Made by a program: the position numbers and the translations under genes. Under the pieces are notes generated by a model. It did no database searches, had not been told where the DNA came from, and saw only the letters and a list, made by a program, of their open reading frames with translations. Below are positions 54,774-63,307 of a DNA stretch of 64,000 bases, piece by piece; the stretch's first letter is position 1, and each line of letters begins with the position of its first letter. This stretch comes from Chloroflexota bacterium (lineage in GTDB: Bacteria; Chloroflexota; Anaerolineae; Promineifilales; Promineifilaceae), in NCBI GenBank assembly GCA_017993775.1, contig JAGOMA010000006.1:1-64000 (forward strand), in the 5' to 3' direction.

Positions 54774-56185
54774 TAACTTTGTCGGTTTGGTTCGTTGTTG
54801 CTGGTTTGGATGAGCAGGCGAATGAGCGTTCCAGACTGATCGGGTAAGACTGTGCGCGGGTCTAGGAGGTAACGGCCGTCTTGAATGCGTCCAATTACCG
54901 GCGGTGACTGCGCGCGCAAGGCGGCTGCCAGGGCGTCGGGATTGGCGGCGTCGATGGCGACCAGGCGGGTGGGCAGGGTTGTGCCGGGCAAACTTCCGCC
55001 GCCCACGGTTGAAAACCCATCGACTACCATAGCCGCGATGCCCTGCTCTTGCAAATGCGCCGCCCAGGTATCGGCTACGTCGCCAAGTTCATCGGTGGCG
55101 CGGGCGATCATTTGCCAGACGGGCACGGCCGTTTCGGCTTCTTCCTTTAAGTAATGGGTCAGCGTAGCTGCCAGGGCTGCCAGCGCTAATTTGTCGGCGC
55201 GGACGGCTCGCGCCAATGGGTGGCGTTTGATGGCGCTCAGCAAATCGCCACGGCCGCACAAAATGCCCGCCTGCGGGCCGCCCAACAGTTTGTCGCCGCT
55301 GAAGGCGATCACATCGCAGCCGGCGCTCAGACCATCGATCACTGTAGGTTCGGACTCCAGGCCATAGGCTGCCACGTCCAGCAGCGCGCCGCTGCCCTGA
55401 TCGTAGAGCAGCATCAGGTTGTGGGCGTGGGCCAGTTCGGCCAGCTCGGCCAGCGATGGCTCGGTGGTGAAGCCGATGATCTTGAAGTTTGAGTGATGGG
55501 CCACCAGGATGGCGGCCGTGTTTTCGGTGATGGCCGCTGCGTAATCGTGCAGGTGGGTGCGGTTGGTTGTGCCCACTTCTACCAGTTTGGCCCCCGATTG
55601 GGCCATCACATCCGGCACGCGGAAGCCGCCGCCAATTTCCACCAGCTGTCCCCGGCTGATGATTACCTCGCGGCCCTGGCAGAGGGCGGTGAGCATCAGC
55701 AGGACGGCCGCCGCGTTGTTGTTGACCACGCTGGCCGCTTCGGCGCTGGTGAGGCGGGTGAGGAGTTTCTCGGCGTGGACGGAGCGGGAGCCGCGCTGAC
55801 CGGCTTCTAAATCGTATTCCAGTGTGGCGTACCCACGGCTGACGGCCGTTACCGCCGCCAGCGCCGCTTCGCTAAGGGGGGCGCGTCCCAAATTTGTGTG
55901 GACAATGACGCCGGTGGCGTTGATGACTGGGGTGAGGGTGGGCATGAACCACGCTTCCAGCCACTCTCGGGCTGCCTGAACCAGCATGGCGGTCATGGGC
56001 AGGTAGGTGGTGCCGGCGAGTACGGCCGTGCGCTGTTCGTCGATGGCTGCGCGGAGGGCTTCCAGGGTGAGGGAACGGCCGTATTCGGCTTGCAAATCAA
56101 TGGTCACCGGCAGGCGCAGCAGCCGATCGATACTTGGGAGTCCTCGGAGAAGCGCTTGTTGCTGTTCTGTCACTTTTTCGCTCAT
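54773..56185 (-). CDS. selA: L-seryl-tRNA(Sec) selenium transferase SelA
   Basis: PLP enzyme that converts Ser-tRNA(Sec) to Sec-tRNA(Sec). The 470-residue product has the family N-terminus (LLRGLPSIDRLL), VINATGVIVHTNLGRAPL, EYDLEAGQRGSR, VVNNNAAAVLL, and the PLP lysine in AFSGDKLLGGPQAG (about residue 299). All conserved elements are present, implying that this organism makes selenocysteine. selB and selC are not in the window. Coupling to tsaD, another tRNA-modifying enzyme, is probably expression convenience rather than pathway linkage. Confidence 0.95.
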   Translation of the reverse strand: MSEKVTEQQQALLRGLPSIDRLLRLPVTIDLQAEYGRSLTLEALRAAIDEQRTAVLAGTTYLPMTAMLVQAAREWLEAWFMPTLTPVINATGVIVHTNLGRAPLSEAALAAVTAVSRGYATLEYDLEAGQRGSRSVHAEKLLTRLTSAEAASVVNNNAAAVLLMLTALCQGREVIISRGQLVEIGGGFRVPDVMAQSGAKLVEVGTTNRTHLHDYAAAITENTAAILVAHHSNFKIIGFTTEPSLAELAELAHAHNLMLLYDQGSGALLDVAAYGLESEPTVIDGLSAGCDVIAFSGDKLLGGPQAGILCGRGDLLSAIKRHPLARAVRADKLALAALAATLTHYLKEEAETAVPVWQMIARATDELGDVADTWAAHLQEQGIAAMVVDGFSTVGGGSLPGTTLPTRLVAIDAANPDALAAALRAQSPPVIGRIQDGRYLLDPRTVLPDQSGTLIRLLIQTSNNEPNRQS

Positions 56186-56278
56186 ATTTTGGCTATCAGG
56201 CTCCCACGGGTATCGGGGCTAAAAGACTCGAAGCGGAAAATCTCAATTTAAAATGTGGCGGTGTTTGCTGGCTGAATA

Positions 56279-56788
56279 TCATGTCTCTTTGGTCAGGGTG
56301 ATGGTCGAAGCGCGGGCACGAATTTGCAGCATTATCTCCAGCAATACCAGCACGGCGGCTACCAATGCGGCTACCGCCAATCCCAGCGCCCGATTCATCT
56401 GCAGCCAGGTGCAAAAGGAGACCCAAATGCCGGCCCACATGGCCTGGCGCAGGGTTACATGAAATTGCGGCGGCATGGAACGGCCGGAGCGATGATCCAG
56501 GTAACGGCTGAAGCGTTTGTTGATGAAGTAAGCGATTGGGAGCATCAGGCCGGTGACGGCAATGAGAACTGCGCCAAGAAAAGCCAGGATGATTTCTTTG
56601 TTGGCTGCTTCGAGTATGGAAGCCGCTTCGACTTCGCCCTGGGCAGTCGAGCGCACCAGATCCAACCGCACGACGTCAAACGGCCACCAATTATTAACAA
56701 TGTGCTGCATGGCCAGCAGGCCAATGATGAATAAGGCCAGGCCTAATAAAAGTGTGGGTAAGATTCCGAGCCGCTGAAACTGTTTCAT
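56279..56788 (-). CDS. Four-helix membrane protein of unknown function
   Basis: I do not recognise the family. The 169-residue product has four hydrophobic segments (about 8-28, 67-88, 112-130, 135-155) with a basic loop (NKRFSRYLDHRSGRSMPPQF) in the middle. The first loop contains WWPFDVVRLDLVRS. The gene stands between selA and a small divergent gene and has its own leader. It contains no exact octamer. Confidence 0.65.
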   Translation of the reverse strand: MKQFQRLGILPTLLLGLALFIIGLLAMQHIVNNWWPFDVVRLDLVRSTAQGEVEAASILEAANKEIILAFLGAVLIAVTGLMLPIAYFINKRFSRYLDHRSGRSMPPQFHVTLRQAMWAGIWVSFCTWLQMNRALGLAVAALVAAVLVLLEIMLQIRARASTITLTKET

Positions 56789-56882
56789 GGTGGCATTATA
56801 TCCTGCTGTGAAAACACGGCAAAAGGGTTATACTCAAATCAGGCAAAGGGCAGTGCTTTGAACCAGGGACACGGGGTTTGTG

Positions 56883-57149
56883 ATGGGCGAAATGTGGAAT
56901 CGAAAACGATCAGTGGAAGAAAGTCCGACGCAGTGGAGCGTGATCCTGGCGATCCTTTTGATCGTGGTGACGCCGTGTGTGGGCGTGAGCGCTTTGGGCT
57001 ATTTTTTTGTCAATGGCGAGTCTACGGCCGTACTGCTAACCACTGCGGCATTGTGCCTGTTTGCCTTAGCCGGGCCAATCATGGCCTTGTTTTTCCTCAA
57101 TCGCCGGTCGCGCGAGGATAAACGGCGGCGGGAAGCGAATCGCGGTTAG
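56883..57149 (+). CDS. Small two-helix membrane protein
   Basis: An 88-residue protein with two hydrophobic segments (about 19-41 and 48-70) and a strongly basic C-terminus (LNRRSREDKRRREANRG) that would face the cytoplasm. ATG 56883 follows GGGG six bases upstream; GTG 56880 is the alternative. The stop overlaps the convergent gene by four bases. One octamer occurs at about 57025. Function unknown. Confidence 0.6.
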   Translation: MGEMWNRKRSVEESPTQWSVILAILLIVVTPCVGVSALGYFFVNGESTAVLLTTAALCLFALAGPIMALFFLNRRSREDKRRREANRG

Positions 57150-57592
57150 CGGTTCTGGCTTTCGGGCGCGTGACGCAGCAGGTGGAGCAGGGCTTGTCCG
57201 TAGGTTTCGCCGGCGGTGGGAGCGTTGAAGGTGATAGGCTGCTGTTGAAAGGTGATACTGAGAAGGTAACGGCCGTCTCGTTGCAGCGCCAGCGATAGAT
57301 GTGTTTCCGGTTCAACCTGATCCAGCGTAAAAATCACCTCCTGCCGCAGTTGCTCCTCGGTAGGAACCCAAACAACCTCTTGCAACATCACATAATCCAT
57401 GGCCCATTCCGACGTGCCATGAAAGGTGATGGCTGGCCAGCCGCGCAGCAGGGTTTGGGAGGCCAGCATATCGGCCAGCACAAAAATTCGGTCGTCCAGA
57501 TCGCTGCCGGGAATAGCAAAAAAGTCATTGTAGGTTGGTTTCCAACGAAGGCCGGCGTCGTTCAGGTCTTGGGCAAGCTTAATAGGGATCAT
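57146..57592 (-). CDS. Conserved-looking soluble protein of unknown function
   Basis: A 148-residue soluble protein with no membrane segment. It begins MIPIKLAQDLNDAGLRW and contains FFAIPGSDLDDRIFVLADM, ITFHGTSEWAMDYV and VWVPTEEQLRQ. I recall related proteins in Chloroflexi under uninformative or doubtful names, so I give no function. ATG 57592 has AGAGG eleven bases upstream; ATG 57619 would add nine residues. One octamer lies at about 57269. Confidence 0.65.
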   Translation of the reverse strand: MIPIKLAQDLNDAGLRWKPTYNDFFAIPGSDLDDRIFVLADMLASQTLLRGWPAITFHGTSEWAMDYVMLQEVVWVPTEEQLRQEVIFTLDQVEPETHLSLALQRDGRYLLSITFQQQPITFNAPTAGETYGQALLHLLRHAPESQNR

Positions 57593-57688
57593 GGTTAATT
57601 GTTCCTCTGATTGTGACATTGGTATTTGTGAATTGCGTGGCGGCAATCATAATTCAGAACGGCTTTAGGCGCACAAACCTTATACAAT

Positions 57689-58279
57689 ATGCTCATGACA
57701 ACGATATTCTGGATGATAGTTTCGTTCTTTTGCGGCGCGCTCCCGTTTTCGGTCTGGGTGGGGCAGTTGGCGTTGCGGCGCGACATTCGCACGTATGGCG
57801 ATGGCAATCCGGGCGCGGCCAATGTGTTTCGGGCAGGCAACAAAAAGTGGGGCGTGCTGGCGATTTTGTTGGATGGATTTAAGGGGGCGATTCCGGTGGG
57901 GATCGCGCATTATGTGGTGGGGTTGGATGGGTGGGGGTTAACGGCCGTTGCCCTTGCTCCCATTCTCGGCCATGCTTTTTCCCCGTTTTTGCGCTTTCGC
58001 GGCGGCAAGGCGCTGGCCGTTACCTTTGGCGTCTGGCTGGGGCTGACTTCCTGGATAGGCCCAACGGCTTTGGGGCTGTCTTTTGCCTTCTGGCTGTGGC
58101 TGCTGACGGTAGAAGGTTGGGCAGTGATCGCCGGTATGCTCACTTTTTTGGTTGTGCCGGTTTTTTTGCCCGGCGGCATGCCGCTGCTGGCCGTCTGGCT
58201 GGGCAATTTTGTTATCCTGGTCTGGAAACACCGGGAAGATTTGCGCAAGAAGGTGGGGATACGGCCGTTGCAAAAATAG
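57689..58279 (+). CDS. plsY: PlsY-like glycerol-3-phosphate acyltransferase
   Basis: Membrane acyltransferase of the PlsY family, which transfers an acyl group from acyl phosphate to glycerol 3-phosphate at the start of phospholipid synthesis. All three motifs are present in variant form: GDGNPGAANVFRAG (usually GSGNxGATN), LDGFKGAIPV and LGHAFSPFLRFRGGKALAV. The product is 196 residues with five hydrophobic segments, normal for PlsY. The Ser-to-Asp change in the first motif (YGDGNPG) may mark a divergent subfamily. ATG 57695 is an alternative start two codons in. Confidence 0.85.
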   Translation: MLMTTIFWMIVSFFCGALPFSVWVGQLALRRDIRTYGDGNPGAANVFRAGNKKWGVLAILLDGFKGAIPVGIAHYVVGLDGWGLTAVALAPILGHAFSPFLRFRGGKALAVTFGVWLGLTSWIGPTALGLSFAFWLWLLTVEGWAVIAGMLTFLVVPVFLPGGMPLLAVWLGNFVILVWKHREDLRKKVGIRPLQK

Positions 58280-58300
58280 CACGCAAATTTTCATGGGTGC

Positions 58301-58369
58301 GGCGGATTAGGCGGATTGTTTTGAGGGTTAATCTGCGTAAATCCGTCTAATTCACGTCATCCGTGGGCT
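58301..58369. repeat. GCGGATT...ATCCGTC imperfect inverted repeat
   Basis: GGCGGATTAGGCGGATT is followed by AATCTGCGTAAATCCGTC and CGTCATCCGTGGG. The type is related to the block at 63308-63395. It lies between convergent genes and supplies the last codons and stop of the minus-strand gene (its C-terminal AHG is read from GCCCACGGATGA). Confidence 0.65.
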
Positions 58370-59058
58370 ATTTCTGCCTCTTTCCTTCTTGGCACAAACG
58401 AGAAACCAATCAGCAGTACAAACATTAAAGCAATCGCCAGAGTGAATGGCTCGGTGGCGGGGCCGCGCTGGATGAAGGAGACCAGACCCAGCAAGAAGGT
58501 GACGACGGCCGTGATGGTGATGAATTTGGCGAAACGGCCGTTCCCCCGCCACAGCCCTACGCCGATCAATACAAAATAAGTCGCCAGACTGCCCCATTTT
58601 AACCACGTCAACCAGTGCAGCCGCGCCAGTTCGACGGCAAAATCGCCCGAAGCCAGCCCGGCTGTGATGCCGAAAAGCTGCATATTTTCCAGTGCATCGC
58701 CAACGAAGGCCAGCAGGGCCAGCACGGCCGTCACATACAGCCAGCGCTGTTTGGTCTGGCGCACGGCCGTCATAGCAAACGTGAACAAAAAGCCGCTGTA
58801 CAGCAGCATGTACAGGTAATCTATCCGGTTGCCCTGGTCCATCGCCGCCGCCATCGCCGCCTGCTCCGGCGTGCCGTTGGCCCCAAGCAGTGTATAGATT
58901 TCCTCTGGCGTCTCGGCAAATTCAAAGGCGATAATCGGCGAACCGATCCCCTCAATTTGCCCCGGCGATTCCTGGGGAAATACAGTCATGGTCACCAGAC
59001 TCATGACAATCACGGCCAGACCGATCAAGCCGCTGAAGATGTACGGCCGTTTCTTCAT
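58357..59058 (-). CDS. Membrane protein of unknown function
   Basis: A 233-residue protein with about six hydrophobic segments, beginning with a signal-anchor-like stretch (YIFSGLIGLAVIVMSLVTMT). A soluble loop (about 32-75) follows the first helix, and WLTWLKWGSLATYFVLIGVG lies in the middle. ATG 59058 has a strong GGAGG four bases upstream, so the 15 further codons upstream are not used. It is last in a run with the two genes upstream. I do not recognise the family. Confidence 0.7.
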   Translation of the reverse strand: MKKRPYIFSGLIGLAVIVMSLVTMTVFPQESPGQIEGIGSPIIAFEFAETPEEIYTLLGANGTPEQAAMAAAMDQGNRIDYLYMLLYSGFLFTFAMTAVRQTKQRWLYVTAVLALLAFVGDALENMQLFGITAGLASGDFAVELARLHWLTWLKWGSLATYFVLIGVGLWRGNGRFAKFITITAVVTFLLGLVSFIQRGPATEPFTLAIALMFVLLIGFSFVPRRKEAEIAHG

Positions 59059-59099
59059 TTTTCCTCCGCTATTGCAAGATTGGACCAATCCGGGCTGCT

Positions 59100-59684
59100 T
59101 CACAGCGCGAAAGGCGCTTCTTTTACCAGATGGCTGACCAGCAGTTTAGCATAGAAGAAGGGCAGCAACCATTCCAGCCCTGGCGTGGGGGTAAAGGCGT
59201 ACAGACTGAGCAGCAGACCGCCCATCCAGCACAGCATGGCCAACGGCCGTTGCAGCCCCCAGTTCGCCCGCGTAATGAATACGGCCGTCACCAGCAAATA
59301 CCCATACGTCACCGCCAAATACAGCCAATCGCCGTCGCGAAACAGCCAGGCTACCAGCAGCAGGTGCATAAAATGCACGGCCGTAAAGCCCACATGTTCC
59401 TTCACGCCTTGTCCTGTCCGGTGATACCAGCGTTTGGCTGTGCTGGTGGCGTTGGTAATGACCCCGCCGGTCAGGTCGAAGGCGATGAGGGCGGCGATGA
59501 TGGTTTGCACGGCCGTCCAGCCCAAATTTTGCGTGTAGGCATAGAGTAAGACACCAAAGGTCATGAGCAGCGACGGCAGCACTATCAGCCAAAATTCGGC
59601 CGGGCGCAAACCCGGCCCCATAAAGCGATCCCATTCGCCGGCCAATCCGGCGCGTGGTTCGGGTGGGTTCCATTCAATTTGCAT
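59100..59684 (-). CDS. Membrane protein of unknown function
   Basis: A 194-residue protein with about five hydrophobic segments and the segments FDLTGGVITNATSTAKRWYH and HFMHLLLVAWLF, which have a polar His/Asp/Asn pattern that might bind metal or cofactor. Its start lies inside the end of the nitroreductase-like gene (11-base overlap), so the two are coupled. I do not recognise the family. Confidence 0.68.
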   Translation of the reverse strand: MQIEWNPPEPRAGLAGEWDRFMGPGLRPAEFWLIVLPSLLMTFGVLLYAYTQNLGWTAVQTIIAALIAFDLTGGVITNATSTAKRWYHRTGQGVKEHVGFTAVHFMHLLLVAWLFRDGDWLYLAVTYGYLLVTAVFITRANWGLQRPLAMLCWMGGLLLSLYAFTPTPGLEWLLPFFYAKLLVSHLVKEAPFAL

Positions 59685-60279
59685 GGCGTTTTCTCCATGC
59701 CCGCCAAACAGCCAGCTTGATCAGGCCGATTACGGCCACCACCGGCCACACCCAGACCAGATCGGCCTTTAAGGGCGGCGGGGTGGGTTCGTCGGTGGGG
59801 TCGAAGCGCAGCCAGTAGATGCGGTCCTTTTTCGCCAGGATGTCGGCCTCGTCGAACGCAATGTCCAGGGCGTCCAGGTATATATCGCGCAGCATTTTGC
59901 CGTCTTTTTTGGCCATGATGTGTACCAAATCCAGGATTTCCTGGTCGTCGGCGACGCGCACGGCCGTTACGCTTTGCGTGCCCGCGGCCGTCTGGATGGT
60001 CACACGCGGGTCGGCTTCGATATTGCGATACCACTGTGATCGGCGGCCAAATCCGCTGGGCGCATAGAGCTTGCCGTTCAGGGCGTGGTATTCGGTGAGT
60101 GTGCGGCGCGGCAGGCCCGATTTGCGCCCGGTGGTGGTTATCAGCACAAACAATTGGCCCATGATCGGTCCCAGGCCCAGTCGCCACAACTGCACCGGCC
60201 ATTTGAACATGGCTTTGCGCCAGCCACCGGCAGGATAGGTCAGAAAACCGGCATCTTGTTGTTGAAATTCGTTACTCAC
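59674..60279 (-). CDS. Deazaflavin-dependent nitroreductase-like (Ddn/FDOR) protein
   Basis: A 201-residue protein. The central part (about residues 30-140) matches the F420-dependent Ddn-like split-barrel family: ITTTGRKSGLPRRTLTEYH for cofactor phosphate binding, then YAPSGFGRRSQWYRNIEADP. A C-terminal hydrophobic helix (about 175-192) may tether it to the membrane. The start is GTG 60279, with GAGGAG six bases upstream; the open frame continues ten codons with no better start. A tetR gene lies 174 bases upstream on the same strand, so repression of this unit is plausible. Confidence 0.82.
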   Translation of the reverse strand: MSNEFQQQDAGFLTYPAGGWRKAMFKWPVQLWRLGLGPIMGQLFVLITTTGRKSGLPRRTLTEYHALNGKLYAPSGFGRRSQWYRNIEADPRVTIQTAAGTQSVTAVRVADDQEILDLVHIMAKKDGKMLRDIYLDALDIAFDEADILAKKDRIYWLRFDPTDEPTPPPLKADLVWVWPVVAVIGLIKLAVWRAWRKRHAN

Positions 60280-60412
60280 AGTTGTCTCCTCTGGCGACGC
60301 CGTCGCCAAGAATGTTTGCCTGAGAATAGGCTATTTCGCTGCGCACCTGCGCCGCCAGATTCAGGGTTTCGGCAGCAAAAAGTATCGTTTTCACGGTGTA
60401 GTCCTGAATCGA

Positions 60413-60472
60413 GATTGGAGATTGGGGATAGGGGATTGGAGTTTCGCCAGTCTCTAATCTCCAATCTCTCTA
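60413..60472. repeat. GAGATTGGAGATTGG inverted low-complexity repeat
   Basis: GAGATTGGAGATTGGGGATAGG is followed by CCAGTCTCTAATCTCCAATCTC, so the two halves can pair. It lies between the tetR stop and the nitroreductase leader and overlaps the tetR C-terminus (ENREIGD). It is the same family as the repeats in the YYY protein gene (39311-39380). Confidence 0.7.
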
Positions 60473-61053
60473 TTTTCCAGGCCGCGCAGCAGCAAGGTTA
60501 CGGCCGTTCCCATCTGTTCGCCGCTGCGCATGGTTTCCGGGAACAGGCTCCAGAGCAGGACCACGCCCTCGAACAGGCTGATGATGACGTGGGCGGTGGG
60601 GGAAACGGCCGTGTCTGCCGCCCAAATCCCCTCGTCGATGCCTTCTTGCAGCAGGGCGCAAATCTGCTCGTGGTACGCAGCATAAAAATGGCGCAGGCGC
60701 TCGCGCAGCGTCTCGCTGTGGGCGGCCAGGCTGTAAAATTCCAGCGACGTGGGAAGCTGGGCAAATACCGATTCCAGATCGGCGACGGCCAGTTGGCCCA
60801 ACTGCGTGAGCTTTTCGGCGGCGTTGGCCTGGCTGGCCAGCGTGCTGGCCAGAATCAGCTCTTGCCCGCCAAAAAAGCTGTCGAAAATGGCGGCGATGAG
60901 GTCATCTTTGCTTTTGAAATGCCAGTAGACGCCGCCTTTACTCAGGCCAGATTCGCGCACGATGTCGTTCATGCTGGTGTTGGCGAATCCTTGCCGGGCA
61001 AATAGGGTCATGGCGGCGGCTAAAATTTGGGCGCGGGCGTCTTGTTCGGTCAT
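60454..61053 (-). CDS. TetR-family transcriptional repressor
   Basis: A 199-residue repressor. The N-terminal helix-turn-helix is canonical: ARAQILAAAMTLFARQGFANTSMNDIVRESGLSKGGVYWHFKSKDDL (split here as the TetR helices 1-4). The C-terminal ligand-binding part is all helical and includes a large helix (FSLAAHSETLRERLRHFY-like). The ATG at 61053 follows AAGGA at seven bases; the frame is open 32 codons upstream but through the operator. Its last residues come from a GGAGATTGG repeat. A perfect palindrome 22 bases upstream is the likely autoregulatory operator. Confidence 0.9.
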   Translation of the reverse strand: MTEQDARAQILAAAMTLFARQGFANTSMNDIVRESGLSKGGVYWHFKSKDDLIAAIFDSFFGGQELILASTLASQANAAEKLTQLGQLAVADLESVFAQLPTSLEFYSLAAHSETLRERLRHFYAAYHEQICALLQEGIDEGIWAADTAVSPTAHVIISLFEGVVLLWSLFPETMRSGEQMGTAVTLLLRGLENREIGD

Positions 61054-61075
61054 GCATGTGTCCTTCTCGTCACCA

Positions 61076-61095
61076 AACCGACCAGTTGGTCGGTT
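61076..61095. promoter_or_regulatory. Probable TetR operator
   Basis: AACCGACCA (61076-61084) and TGGTCGGTT (61087-61095) are perfect 9-bp half-sites around GT. ACCGACC/GGTCGGT is a recurrent half-site in operators of TetR-family proteins. It lies 22 bases upstream of the tetR start, so binding would repress the gene itself and perhaps the downstream nitroreductase unit. Confidence 0.75.
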
Positions 61096-61153
61096 AAAAA
61101 TGATACCACGGCCGTTTGCGCCTGTCAACCAACAGTCAACAGATAACAAATAG

Positions 61154-61202
61154 CAAGCAGCGAATAACGGCTAATCGGTGAACGGCCGTTATTCGCTGCT
61201 TG
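61154..61202 (-). terminator. 17-bp perfect hairpin after the lipoprotein gene
   Basis: CAAGCAGCGAATAACGG (61154-61170) and its exact complement (61186-61202) enclose 15 bases. One octamer sits partly in the right arm (61182-61189). It lies 21 bases beyond the minus-strand peptidase stop, and the following bases on that strand are T-rich, so a terminator is likely; a dispersed palindrome is the alternative. Confidence 0.6.
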
Positions 61203-61223
61203 TTTTCTGGGGTTGGTTCGCTT

Positions 61224-63263
61224 TCAGTTGTTGATGGTTAGTTGGTAGCTCGCCGGGGTGAGTGTCATGGGGGCGGAGGCGGCGATGATGAGGCTGGGCG
61301 CAGGCGCGCCCGATTGGGTGGTAATGGTGTAAGCTGGGAGGGAACGGCCGTCTGCCAAATTTAATTCTTCTACGATCAGGTTGCCGTCCACGGACTGAAT
61401 CAACAAAACATGCCAGGTTTGTGGAATATAACCTGTGGCTCGCACAAAGCCGTTCGCCTGCCAGCCCTGGTCGCTTTCCGCGTCGTCGCTAAAGCCGATT
61501 TCCGGTATGCGCAGGTCGTCGAGGGCCAGGCCGTTGTGGGTGAGAATGGGGTCGGTGACGTATTCGAAGCGCAGCAGGATTTCTTGCCCGGCGTAAGGTG
61601 TCAGGTCGATGCTTTCTTTCAGCCAGCCGCCGCTGTTGTCGGAGTAAAAGTAGTCGGTGAAGGCCGCTTCGCTGGGGTCGTGGGCGGGGTCGGAGCCTTG
61701 CATGTTGGGCGCGCGCAGCCCCTGCCATGTCTGCCCGCCGTCGGTGGAGGCTGAAACGTAAGCAAAATCATACCCCAGTTCGATGTCGTAATAAATCGCA
61801 TATTGCAGGGTGGCTTGGCCCACGCCGCGCAAATCGAAGGCGCGGGTGAGCTGCGCCTGGCTGAAGTTGGCGCGGTTAGCCAGCCACATATGCGCCCCGG
61901 AAACGGGCTGCACAGGGATGAGCGGCGTTTGGGCACGGCCGTCAAACGTGATGGTCAGGTTGCTGCCATCGGCCGGGAGCTGGTAATAATCGGCGGCATA
62001 TTGGCTGACGGTGGTGGCCGTGGTGAAGGGGAGGCTGGTAACGGCCGTCAGCGCCGCCGTCGCCACGCCATCACGCAGGCTGTACTGTTTGCCTGCGCCC
62101 GGTTGGTCGTGGATGGCCAGGGCGGCCTGCCAATCCAGCCACAGCGTTTCGCCGTCGAAGCCGAGGTTGTGGGCGGCGGCTACGGCCGTTACTGCGTCCA
62201 ATCCGGTTTCGGTGCTGGTGGCAAATTCACGGTAGAGGTCGGGTCCCAGGCGGTTGTAGATGTAGCGGTTGAGCAGATAGCCCTGACCGTAGTGGGGGAT
62301 GGGGTTGTCTTCCGGCCACATGTTAAGCTGCTGGTCAGGGCTGCTCAGGAACAGGTTGGCGCGGCTGATGGCATCGCTGCTGTAGCCGAGCAAATCTTCG
62401 GCCAGCATGGCCGAGCCTTCCACCGACCAATCGATGTCGCTGTTATCGTAGTTGGCCTCGACCATGTGGCGGAATTCGTGGGTGAGGGTTTCCAGAAAGC
62501 CGCCTGTGCCAAAGTAACGGCCGTTCATCACAAACATCTCGCGCTCGTTGGACTGTGGATCGACGCTGGTCGGCACGATGTCGCTGCTGCTGAAAAAGCC
62601 CAGAATGCCGCACGGTTCTGCGTTGCAAATGGTCAGCGGGGAGGCGGCGAGGATGTGGACGCGTGGGTCGCCGTCGATGCCAGGATTGTCTTCGCTGCCG
62701 AAGATGCTGGTGACCTGGCCATAAATCTGGTCAAACGAATCGACCGTCCACTGGAGATCGGCGGCGCTGGGCGGCGGCAGGGTGGGCGATTGTTCAAACC
62801 AGAGGTAGGCGTGCTCGCCTACGGCGGCTATTTCGGCGTCGATGGTTTCGATGGTGATGCTGTCGACGTTGAGGACTTTGAACTGCTGCCGCGCGCCGAC
62901 CATGAGGGGTGTGTCTGTGGGGGCGACCTGGGTGGGTACGGCCGTCAGGCCATAATAGGCTCGCGCCAATGCCTCCGGGTCGCGGTCGAGCGGTAAGTTG
63001 GTGGTGAGTTCGATGGCCGTGAGGGTTTCTGGAGATTGGGGGTTGGGGGCTGGGGGCTGGGGGCTGGGGACTGGAGACTGGAGACTGGGGATTGGAGATG
63101 GCGGCAGGGCCGTTGGCGGCACGGCCGATGGCGGTACGGCCGATGGCGGCACGGCCGTTGGCGGTTCATCGTTAACTGTTATCTGTTGATTGTTAGGCTC
63201 GGCCAGCCCACAGGCAGCCAGCAGCAGGACCAGGAGTAAGAGAAGGGATGTTTTTCGTGGCAT
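61224..63263 (-). CDS. Lipoprotein with HEXXH peptidase domain
   Basis: An exported lipoprotein of 679 residues: the signal ends LLLAACGL with lipidated Cys18. A Pro/Ala/Val-rich linker follows, made of a PPSAV pentapeptide repeat and a PSPQPPAPNPQSP stretch. The catalytic part has THEFRHMVEAN (HExxH at about residue 260) and WSVEGSAMLAEDLL downstream, a gluzincin-like pattern. Later domains resemble immune-inhibitor-A-type beta domains (DFAYVSASTDGGQTWQ, then DLTPYAGQEILLRFEYVTD, then GLALDDLRIPEIGF). It is probably a surface peptidase. ATG 63263 gives MPRKTSLLLL; 32 codons further upstream come from a GCGGATT repeat. Confidence 0.83.
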   Translation of the reverse strand: MPRKTSLLLLLVLLLAACGLAEPNNQQITVNDEPPTAVPPSAVPPSAVPPTALPPSPIPSLQSPVPSPQPPAPNPQSPETLTAIELTTNLPLDRDPEALARAYYGLTAVPTQVAPTDTPLMVGARQQFKVLNVDSITIETIDAEIAAVGEHAYLWFEQSPTLPPPSAADLQWTVDSFDQIYGQVTSIFGSEDNPGIDGDPRVHILAASPLTICNAEPCGILGFFSSSDIVPTSVDPQSNEREMFVMNGRYFGTGGFLETLTHEFRHMVEANYDNSDIDWSVEGSAMLAEDLLGYSSDAISRANLFLSSPDQQLNMWPEDNPIPHYGQGYLLNRYIYNRLGPDLYREFATSTETGLDAVTAVAAAHNLGFDGETLWLDWQAALAIHDQPGAGKQYSLRDGVATAALTAVTSLPFTTATTVSQYAADYYQLPADGSNLTITFDGRAQTPLIPVQPVSGAHMWLANRANFSQAQLTRAFDLRGVGQATLQYAIYYDIELGYDFAYVSASTDGGQTWQGLRAPNMQGSDPAHDPSEAAFTDYFYSDNSGGWLKESIDLTPYAGQEILLRFEYVTDPILTHNGLALDDLRIPEIGFSDDAESDQGWQANGFVRATGYIPQTWHVLLIQSVDGNLIVEELNLADGRSLPAYTITTQSGAPAPSLIIAASAPMTLTPASYQLTINN
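63031..63180. repeat. Low-complexity and 15-bp tandem repeat inside the lipoprotein gene
   Basis: Bases 63031-63105 are GGAGATTGG, GGGGCTGG and GGAGACTGG units. Bases about 63107-63166 are four 15-base units of the type GGCCGATGGCGGCAC, which encode PPSAV/PPTAV pentapeptides; one unit boundary creates an exact ACGGCCGT. The last part (GTTAACTGTTATCTGTTGATTG) is another dispersed repeat. All stay in frame. Confidence 0.8.
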
Positions 63264-63307
63264 AGACAGGACTTTATTGGTTGAAAGACAAGGCAAGGGG
63301 AAATGGG

